Source of the DNA: Microbacteriaceae bacterium
GTDB taxonomy: Bacteria > Actinomycetota > Actinomycetes > Actinomycetales > Microbacteriaceae
Direction of reading: 5' to 3'
Length of the DNA stretch: 6,580 bases
NCBI GenBank assembly: GCA_022701925.1
Contig: JAKONM010000192.1
Span: 1 to 6,580, forward strand
A program made the translations under genes and the position numbers. Below, piece by piece: positions 1 through 4,739 of the stretch; position 1 is the first letter of the stretch, and every line of letters begins with the position of its first letter. The notes under the pieces were generated by a model. That model saw only the letters and a list, made by a program, of their open reading frames with translations. It was not told the DNA's origin and searched no databases.

Positions 1-45
1 AGCGGCGAGGACGGCTCGCTGCGGTCGCTGCTCGACGTCGCCGGC
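1..45 (+). other. Inverted fragment of the ddl-like gene (opposite-strand coding block)
   Basis: Read in frame 1 of the plus strand, these 45 nt translate as SGEDGSLRSLLDVAG. This is the conserved block of D-alanine--D-alanine ligases (family pattern HGxxGEDGxxQxxL) that should come directly after the last recognisable minus-strand residues DVVWPA of the neighbouring gene. It therefore appears to be the continuation of the same gene with its direction reversed. The switch lies in the palindrome GCCGGC at 40-45, which is shared by both arms. About four residues expected between the blocks (LHGx) are absent at the junction. The layout is typical of a fold-back chimera formed during amplification or assembly at a contig edge; a genuine small inversion is the alternative. 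Confidence 0.75.
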
Positions 46-227
46 CACACCACGTCGGGTCGGGTGTCGAGCAGGTCGGGCAGCAGGCGGGCGTCCGGCT
101 CGGCGCTGCGCACCTGCCAGCCCAGCCTGGTGAGCGCGTCCGCGACGCGGCGCACGGAGCGCAGCGAGACGTCGCGCTCGTGCGAGATGCCGCCCGACAG
201 CACCACCACGGAGGTCGTTCCGGTCAT
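1..227 (-). CDS. ddl: D-alanine--D-alanine ligase family protein, N-terminal part only, sequence broken near 40-45
   Basis: The gene starts with ATG at 227, preceded by GAGGAG five nt upstream, and lies 23 nt after the aminotransferase stop, so the two are probably co-transcribed. The first 63 residues fit the N-terminal Rossmann-like domain of ATP-grasp D-Ala--D-Ala ligases. They contain a beta strand SVVVLSGG (residues 6-13), the family hallmark SHERDVSLRS (15-24), a helix RRVADAL, and strand DVVWPA (58-63). Ddl joins two D-alanines in the cytoplasm for the peptidoglycan precursor; ATP-grasp relatives acting on other substrates share this N-terminus, so the exact substrate is open. Beyond residue 63 the minus frame reads ATSSSDRSEPSSP, which does not resemble Ddl, while the expected GEDG block is found on the plus strand (1-45). 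The true gene thus probably does not continue in this direction as written. The catalytic and ATP-grasp domains are not in the window. Confidence 0.72.
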   Translation of the reverse strand, partial: MTGTTSVVVLSGGISHERDVSLRSVRRVADALTRLGWQVRSAEPDARLLPDLLDTRPDVVWPATSSSDRSEPSSP

Positions 228-250
228 GGGGTCTCCTCGGCTCGCGGACG

Positions 251-1573
251 TCAGTTGAGGTCGGGGGGCGGTGCGGCCATCGCGCCGTCGTCCTGGCGCG
301 GCGCGAGCGACCCGGTGCCGGCGAACGCGCGCACCAGCTCCAGCTCGCCGTCGATCACGGAGGCGAGGCGGCGGATGCCTTCCTCGATGAACTCCGGGGT
401 CGGGTAGCAGAAGGACAGGCGCAGCTCCCGGCCGCCCTGCCCGTCGGCGTAGAAGCCGGTGCCGGGCGTGTAGGCCACCAGCTCGCGCACGGCGCGCGGC
501 AGCATCTGCTTCGAGTGCAGCTCCTCCGGCAGCCGGACCCACACGTAGAACCCGCCGTTCGGCACGTTCCACGACAGCCGGGGCAGGTGCTCCTCGAGGG
601 CCCGCAGCATCGCGTCGCGCCGCTCGCGGTACACGTCGCGGAACACCGCGACCTGCGCCCGCCAGTCCACCGACTCGAGGTACTCGCTGATCAGGTGGTG
701 GTTGAAGCTGGAGGGCGACAGGATCGCCGACTCCGCGGCCAGCACCAGCTTCTCGCGCACCGCGTGCGGAGCGACCGCCCAGCCGACCCGGAACCCGGGG
801 GCGAAGGTCTTGGAGAACGACCCGAGGTAGACGACGCCCTCCGGGTTCAGCACGTGCAGCGGAGGAGGCGGCGGCGCGTCGAACCACAGCAGCCCGTAGG
901 GGTTGTCCTCGACGATCAGCACGCCCTCGCGGCGGCAGATATCCACGATGCGCGGTCGGCGCTCGGCCGACAGCGTCACCCCGGCCGGGTTGTGGAAGTT
1001 CGGGATCGTGTAGAGGAACTTGATCCGCTTCCCCGCCGAGCGCTGGTCGCGGATCGCCGCCTCGAGCACCTCGGGCACCAGTCCGTCGGCGTCCATCCGC
1101 AGATGGACTGTCACCGCCTGGAACGACTTGAAGACGCCGAGGGCGCCGACGTAGCTGGGCCCCTCGGCCAGGATCACGTCGCCCGGGTCGATGAACAGCT
1201 TCGTCACCAGGTCGATGGCCTGCTGGGACCCGGTCGTCGTGACCACGTCGTCCACCGACGCGGTGATGCCCTCCTCCGCCATGACCGTGAGGATGTGCTC
1301 GCGCAGCCGCGGCAGGCCCTGCCCGGAGCCGTACTGCAGGGCCGCGGGGGCGTCGGCCAGCAGCATGCGGTCGAAGGCGCCGGCGACCAGCTCGCGCGGG
1401 ATCGCTCGCACGTACGGCATGCCGCCGGCCAGCGAGACGACCTCCGGCCGCGACGCCACGGCGAAGAGCGCCCGCACCTCGCTGGCGGACAGCCCAAACG
1501 CCCGCAGGGCGTAGGTGTCCAGCCACGGGTCCAGGTCGGTGCCGGACGGCGTCGTCGGCCGGATGTCGCTCAC
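251..1573 (-). CDS. PLP-dependent aminotransferase, fold type I (class I/II, LysN/MocR-like catalytic domain)
   Basis: A 440-residue cytosolic aminotransferase that uses pyridoxal phosphate to move amino groups between an amino acid and a 2-oxo acid. Landmarks visible: YGSGQGLPRLRE (81-92), TGSQQAIDL (114-122, phosphate-binding turn), HNPAG with Asn195, EDNPYG with Asp223 (pairs with the pyridine nitrogen) and Tyr226, SFSKTFAPGFRVGW with the Schiff-base Lys255 and phosphate-contacting Arg262, and RLSF with Arg385 for the substrate carboxylate. It lacks the GntR-type helix-turn-helix of MocR regulators, so it is an enzyme of the 2-aminoadipate/multisubstrate group. The amino donor cannot be read from sequence; branched-chain, aromatic or aminoadipate activity are all possible. 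The start is GTG at 1573, supported by GAGGGG six nt upstream. A short proline run (PPPPP, 234-238) and an Ala/Pro-rich tail (about 420-440) look like variable loops. Membership of this trxA-ddl neighbourhood suggests a housekeeping role. Confidence 0.9.
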   Translation of the reverse strand: MSDIRPTTPSGTDLDPWLDTYALRAFGLSASEVRALFAVASRPEVVSLAGGMPYVRAIPRELVAGAFDRMLLADAPAALQYGSGQGLPRLREHILTVMAEEGITASVDDVVTTTGSQQAIDLVTKLFIDPGDVILAEGPSYVGALGVFKSFQAVTVHLRMDADGLVPEVLEAAIRDQRSAGKRIKFLYTIPNFHNPAGVTLSAERRPRIVDICRREGVLIVEDNPYGLLWFDAPPPPPLHVLNPEGVVYLGSFSKTFAPGFRVGWAVAPHAVREKLVLAAESAILSPSSFNHHLISEYLESVDWRAQVAVFRDVYRERRDAMLRALEEHLPRLSWNVPNGGFYVWVRLPEELHSKQMLPRAVRELVAYTPGTGFYADGQGGRELRLSFCYPTPEFIEEGIRRLASVIDGELELVRAFAGTGSLAPRQDDGAMAAPPPDLN

Positions 1574-1592
1574 GTCGAGCCCCTCGTCAGAG

Positions 1593-1667
1593 CACTTCAG
1601 CAGGACATCGGGCGCTCAGCAGGACGCGGCGGTCGATTTCGTCCTGCTGAAGTGAAACCGTCCTGCT
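1593..1667. repeat. Four-copy inverted repeat element (AGCAGGAC units) between trxA and the aminotransferase
   Basis: Two direct copies of TCAGCAGGAC start at 1597 and 1616 (19 nt apart). Two inverted copies of GTCCTGCT start at 1641 and 1660 (also 19 nt apart). CACTTCAGCAGGAC at 1593-1606 is a perfect 14-nt inverted repeat of 1641-1654. Alternatively, 1617-1626 pairs over 10 bp with 1640-1649 around a 13-nt loop, with an outer 8-bp stem 1599-1606/1660-1667. Two mutually exclusive folds are therefore available. No T-run follows on the minus strand, so it is not a classical intrinsic terminator. It fills most of the 107-nt gap and may be a REP-like dispersed element, an attenuating or processing structure that separates trxBA from the aminotransferase, or a paired protein-binding site. 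It contains no convincing -35/-10 promoter. Confidence 0.8.
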
Positions 1668-1680
1668 CGATGACTCCGTG

Positions 1681-1998
1681 TCAGGCGAGGACGGCGGCGA
1701 GGTCGGCCTCGATGGCCGGCTTCGGCTTGGCGCCGATCACGGTCTTCACGACCTCGCCCTTGGAGTACAGCTTCATCGCCGGGATCGACGTGATCTGGTA
1801 CTTCATGGCGGTCTCGGGGTTCTCGTCGACGTTCAGCTTGACGATCTCGATCTTGTCCGCGTGCTCGCTGGCGATCTCCTCGAGCACGGGGGCGACGCGG
1901 CGGCAGGGCCCGCACCAGGCGGCCCAGAAGTCCACCAGCACCGGCTTGTCCGCGTTCAGCACGTCCTGCTCGAACGTCGCATCGGTCACTTCGCGCAT
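1681..1998 (-). CDS. trxA: Thioredoxin
   Basis: A 105-residue single-domain cytosolic thioredoxin, the usual length for the family. It passes electrons from TrxB to disulfides in targets such as ribonucleotide reductase, peroxiredoxins and methionine sulfoxide reductases. Seen in the sequence: VLVDFWAAWCGPC with the buried acid Asp23, Trp28 and redox cysteines Cys29/Cys32; the cis-proline Pro73 in TSIPAM opposite the active site; and Gly89 in the last strand before the C-terminal helix. ATG at 1998 is preceded by GAGGAGG with 9-nt spacing. The gene lies 43 nt after trxB with no promoter-like sequence between, so the pair is most likely one trxBA transcript driven from the SigR-like promoter upstream of trxB. 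The stop at 1681-1683 is followed at once by the inverted repeat element. Confidence 0.97.
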   Translation of the reverse strand: MREVTDATFEQDVLNADKPVLVDFWAAWCGPCRRVAPVLEEIASEHADKIEIVKLNVDENPETAMKYQITSIPAMKLYSKGEVVKTVIGAKPKPAIEADLAAVLA

Positions 1999-2001
1999 GG
2001 C

Positions 2002-2014
2002 GAGGATCCTCCTC
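2002..2014 (-). promoter_or_regulatory. trxA ribosome-binding site overlapping a 10-bp palindrome
   Basis: The Shine-Dalgarno GAGGAGG (2014-2008 on the minus strand) partly overlaps the perfect palindrome GAGGATCCTC at 2002-2011. A hairpin from the palindrome alone would have almost no loop. Alternative pairing of CCTC with the upstream GAGG could still partly cover the site. Any effect on trxA translation is speculation. Confidence 0.45.
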
Positions 2015-2041
2015 AGGATGGAATCGGGACGGTTGGGCAGC

Positions 2042-3064
2042 CTACGCCTGGCCGACCAGCTGGCCGGACGGGTCGAGGCTCGAGCCGGCGGCGGGGGACT
2101 CGCCGGGCGCCGCGGCGCCCTTCGCGCGCTCCAGCAGCTCGCCGGAGACGCCCGCCAGGTAGTGCTCCGCGTCCAGGGCGGCCACGGTGCCCGACGCGGC
2201 GGCGGTGACGGCCTGCCGGTAGGTGGGGTCGATCACGTCGCCCGCGGCGAAGACGCCCGGCAGCGAGGTGCGGGAGGAGCGGCCGTCGACCTTGATGGTG
2301 CCGGCCTCCGTCAGCTCCAGCTGGCCCGCGACCAGGTCGGTGCGCGGGTCGTTGCCGATCGCGATGAAGACCCCGGCGAGGTCCAGGTCGCGGTCCTCGC
2401 CGCCGTTCGTCGACTCGAGGCGGACGCCGTCGACCAGGTCGCCGCCCGTGACCTCCGCGATGCGGGAGTTCCACTCGAACTGGATCTTCGGGTCGTTCTT
2501 CGCGCGCTCCTGCATGATCTTCGACGCCCGCAGGCTGTCGCCGCGGTGGATCAGGTGCACCTTGTCCGCGAAGCGCGTCAGGAAGGTCGCCTCCTCCATC
2601 GCGGAGTCGCCGCCGCCGACGACCGCGATGGTCTTGCCGCGGAAGAAGAAGCCGACGCAGGTGGCGCACCACGAGACGCCGTGCCCCGAGAGGCGCTCCT
2701 CGCCCGGCACGTCCAGCTTGCGGTAGGCCGACCCGGTGGCGACGATCACGGTCAGGGCCTCGTGCACGTCGCCGCGGCCGGTGTGGACGCGCTTGACGTC
2801 GCCCTCCAGCTCGACCCGCACGACGTCGTCGAGCAGGATCTCGGTGCCGAACTTCTCGGCCTGCAGGCGCATCTGGTCCATGAGGTCCGGGCCCATGACG
2901 CCGTCCGGGAAGCCCGGGTAGTTCTCGACGTCGGTGGTGTTCATGAGCTCGCCGCCCGCCTCGACCGAGCTGGCGATCAGCAGGGGCTGCAGCTGGGCGC
3001 GCGCCGCGTAGAGCGCCGCCGTGTACCCGGCGGGGCCGGAACCGATGATGACGACCTGACGCAT
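2042..3064 (-). CDS. trxB: Thioredoxin-disulfide reductase with a non-standard CATCV active site
   Basis: A 340-residue low-molecular-weight thioredoxin reductase: a cytosolic FAD flavoprotein that uses NADPH to reduce thioredoxin, here the TrxA encoded 43 nt downstream. FAD-binding GSGPAG is at 8-13 and GGELMNTTDVENYPGF at 37-52. The redox disulfide is Cys133-Ala-Thr-Cys136. The NADPH-domain GGGDSA lies at 150-155, HRGDSLRAS at 173-181, and the second FAD motif GVFAAGDV at 270-277. Two positions depart from the family. The Asp that normally follows CATC (E. coli Asp139, the proton donor) is Val137 (codon GTC). The second Arg of the HRRDxxRA 2'-phosphate clamp is Gly175. A C-terminal tail of about 25 residues (from about 316) rich in Ala/Gly/Pro/Ser extends past the usual end. 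ATG at 3064 is chosen over in-frame GTG at 3070 because the GTG overlaps the Shine-Dalgarno. A SigR-type promoter lies directly upstream. Confidence 0.95.
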   Translation of the reverse strand: MRQVVIIGSGPAGYTAALYAARAQLQPLLIASSVEAGGELMNTTDVENYPGFPDGVMGPDLMDQMRLQAEKFGTEILLDDVVRVELEGDVKRVHTGRGDVHEALTVIVATGSAYRKLDVPGEERLSGHGVSWCATCVGFFFRGKTIAVVGGGDSAMEEATFLTRFADKVHLIHRGDSLRASKIMQERAKNDPKIQFEWNSRIAEVTGGDLVDGVRLESTNGGEDRDLDLAGVFIAIGNDPRTDLVAGQLELTEAGTIKVDGRSSRTSLPGVFAAGDVIDPTYRQAVTAAASGTVAALDAEHYLAGVSGELLERAKGAAAPGESPAAGSSLDPSGQLVGQA

Positions 3065-3069
3065 GAGCA

Positions 3070-3075
3070 CTCCTT
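3070..3075 (-). promoter_or_regulatory. trxB ribosome-binding site that decides the start
   Basis: AAGGAG on the minus strand lies five nt before ATG at 3064. The in-frame GTG at 3070-3068 shares the final G of this site, leaving no spacing for it, so the protein should begin MRQVVIIG and not two residues earlier. Confidence 0.75.
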
Positions 3076-3099
3076 CTCGACTGCGGGGACAGGGTGTGG

Positions 3100-3125
3100 A
3101 ACGACGGCGCCGGAGGCGGTATTCC
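3100..3125 (-). promoter_or_regulatory. SigR/SigH-type (thiol-oxidative stress ECF sigma) promoter of trxBA
   Basis: On the minus strand, GGAAT (3125-3121) is followed by exactly 18 nt and then GTT (3102-3100). Written the mycobacterial way this is GGAATA-N16-CGTT. It matches the published SigR consensus of Streptomyces (GGAAT-N18-GTT) and the SigH type of mycobacteria, sigma factors released by a redox-sensing anti-sigma factor under disulfide stress. It lies 16 nt past the murJ stop. With a start about 7 nt past GTT, the leader before the trxB ATG would be roughly 30 nt. In Streptomyces coelicolor, trxBA is a classic SigR target, so both position and sequence agree. Active use here is inferred. 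Confidence 0.72.
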
Positions 3126-3140
3126 GCGGACGGCTGCGGC

Positions 3141-4739
3141 TCAGCGTCGCATGCGGGAGCGCAGCAGGTCGGCTGCGGCGGTCAGCTCCGGCGCCCGCTG
3201 CAGCGCGAGCACCCCGGCGTAGACCAGCAGCACGACCGCGGCGATCAGCACCGTGGCCAGGGCTCCGCCGAGGCGGGACGCCACCGGCCAGCCGTCGCCG
3301 AAGCCGCCGAGCACCAGCAGCAGCACCAGCCCGGCGGCCAGCGCGGGCACCCCGGCCACGGCGAACCGCCGCATCGCGGCCCGCAGCCGGGGACCGGCGG
3401 GGCTGCCGATCCGCCGGCGCAGCAGCGTCCAGGCGACCACCAGCTGCACGGCGACGCCCACCGTGACGACGCTCGCGATGCCGACGGCGATCAGCGGCTC
3501 CGGCAGCAGGGCGCACAGCAGGATGCCGGGGATCACGATCAGCAGCTGCGCCACGGTGAAGCGGAACGGCGTGCGGGTGTCGGCGAGGGCGTAGAAGCAC
3601 CGCTGCACGACGAACAGCACGGTGAAGGGGATCAGCCCGAGCAGGTAGGCGACCAGGACGGGCGCGACGGATCGCGCCTGGGCCACGGTGTCGCTGAACA
3701 CCGCCACGACCGGCAGCGCGGCCGCGAGCAGCGCCGCGGTGATGCCGACGACCGCCAGCAGCACGGTGCCGAGCACCAGGCCCACGTCGTCGCGCACGGC
3801 GGCCTCGTCGCCCGCGGCCGCGTGCTCGCTCATCCGCGGGTAGAACACGGTGACCAGGGACACCGTGACGATGGAGTGGGGCAGCATGAACAGCAGCCAC
3901 GCGGTCGACAGCGCCAGCACCGACGGGGAGGCGGCGCCGCTCGCGCCGCTCGCGACGTTGTTCTGGATCAGTCCCGCGACCTGCGTCAGCGCCAGCATCC
4001 CGAACGTCCAGCCCGCCGCCTGACCGGTCGCCTTCAGCCCGACGCCCTTCCAGCGGAAGTCGGGGCGGTACGTCAGGCCGGCGCTGCGCCAGACCAGGGC
4101 CAGGACCAGCGCCTGCACCGCGAGTCCCAACGTCGTGCCGCCGGCCAGCACGGCGGTCTGCGCGACGCCCAGGGGCTGGGACGCGGTGGCGGAGACGGGG
4201 CCGAACAGCACCAGGAACAGGGCCAGGGAGGCCAGTGCGACGACGTTGTTCGCCACCGGCGCCCAGGTGTACGCCCCGAACCGGCGGCGGGCGTTCAGCA
4301 CCTCCCCCAGCACCGCGTACATGCCGAGGAAGAAGATCTGCGGAAGGCTCCAGTAGGCGAAGGGCACGGCCACCGCCAGGGTCGCCTCGTCGCGGATGTA
4401 GAGCCGCATGAGCAGCGGCGCCGCCAGCGTCAGCAGCACCGTCAGGGCGCCGATGAAGACGATCGCGATCGTCACCAGCTTGTCGATGTAGGCGGCGCCC
4501 GCGTCCGCCCCCGCGCTCGCCCGGATGATCTGGGGCACGAGCACCGCGCTGACCAGGCCGCCGCCGATCAGCGCGTAGATGCTGACCGGCACCGCGTTCG
4601 AGAACGTGTAGGCGTTGCCGATCACGGTCACGAGGCCCGTGAAGACCAGGGTGAGCACGAAGTTGCGCGCGAAGCCGAGCAGCCGGCTGACGATCGTGCC
4701 GGAGGCGAGGATCGCGCTGGCCCTGCCGACCCCGCTCAC
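3141..4739 (-). CDS. murJ: Lipid II flippase MurJ (MviN, MOP superfamily)
   Basis: A 532-residue polytopic membrane protein with about 14 hydrophobic segments, of the MurJ/MviN family that moves lipid II across the cytoplasmic membrane for peptidoglycan synthesis. Diagnostic blocks: SRLLGFARN (18-26) in the first helix with Arg19 and Arg25, IYALIGGGLVSAVLVPQI (54-71), LNARRRFGAYTWAPVANN (148-165), FMLPHSIVTVSLVTVFYPRMS (284-304) and QRCFYALADTRTPF (379-392). Length is close to the standard 500-550. It lacks the long C-terminal pseudokinase and extracellular extension of the mycobacterial homologue. The start is GTG at 4739, overlapping by 4 nt the stop of the DUF6049 gene, which suggests translational coupling; GGAGG is just 1 nt before GTG, so initiation may depend on that coupling. 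The open frame continues upstream to 5804, but that stretch lies antiparallel-free in a different frame of the DUF6049 gene and shows no family features. The start and the MSGVGRAS N-terminus look typical. Confidence 0.95.
   Translation of the reverse strand: MSGVGRASAILASGTIVSRLLGFARNFVLTLVFTGLVTVIGNAYTFSNAVPVSIYALIGGGLVSAVLVPQIIRASAGADAGAAYIDKLVTIAIVFIGALTVLLTLAAPLLMRLYIRDEATLAVAVPFAYWSLPQIFFLGMYAVLGEVLNARRRFGAYTWAPVANNVVALASLALFLVLFGPVSATASQPLGVAQTAVLAGGTTLGLAVQALVLALVWRSAGLTYRPDFRWKGVGLKATGQAAGWTFGMLALTQVAGLIQNNVASGASGAASPSVLALSTAWLLFMLPHSIVTVSLVTVFYPRMSEHAAAGDEAAVRDDVGLVLGTVLLAVVGITAALLAAALPVVAVFSDTVAQARSVAPVLVAYLLGLIPFTVLFVVQRCFYALADTRTPFRFTVAQLLIVIPGILLCALLPEPLIAVGIASVVTVGVAVQLVVAWTLLRRRIGSPAGPRLRAAMRRFAVAGVPALAAGLVLLLVLGGFGDGWPVASRLGGALATVLIAAVVLLVYAGVLALQRAPELTAAADLLRSRMRR
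4736..4739 (-). other. GTGA start/stop overlap coupling the DUF6049 gene and murJ
   Basis: The minus-strand tetranucleotide GTGA holds both the murJ GTG start (4739-4737) and the TGA stop of the upstream gene (4738-4736). Such 4-nt overlaps usually mean re-initiation by the same ribosomes and a shared transcript. Confidence 0.85.

Noticed and set aside
1597..1667. Classical rho-independent terminator after trxA
   Set aside because: Strong inverted repeats are present but no T-tract follows on the minus strand, so it is recorded as a repeat element instead.
3116..3127. GCGG-AATA-CCGC mini hairpin after murJ
   Set aside because: Only a 4-bp stem, no T-tract, and the same bases form the -35 element of the SigR-like promoter, which explains them better.
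515..3466. A plus-strand open frame of 983 codons
   Set aside because: It lies antisense to the aminotransferase, trxA, trxB and the end of murJ, all with clear family motifs. Its translation is Arg/Gly/His/Asp-rich with no domain signal, as expected from stop-poor antisense frames at this GC content.
2977..3900. Minus-strand open frame overlapping trxB and murJ in another frame
   Set aside because: Its Ala/Arg/Gly-only composition and complete overlap with two well-supported genes mark it as a shadow; the same applies to the smaller frames at 1204-1497, 1616-1915, 2013-2672 and 5956-6198.
3936..3954. Direct 9-bp repeat GCCGCTCGC
   Set aside because: In-frame coding sequence for an Ala/Ser/Gly loop of MurJ (ASGASGAAS); common in GC-rich genes and short.
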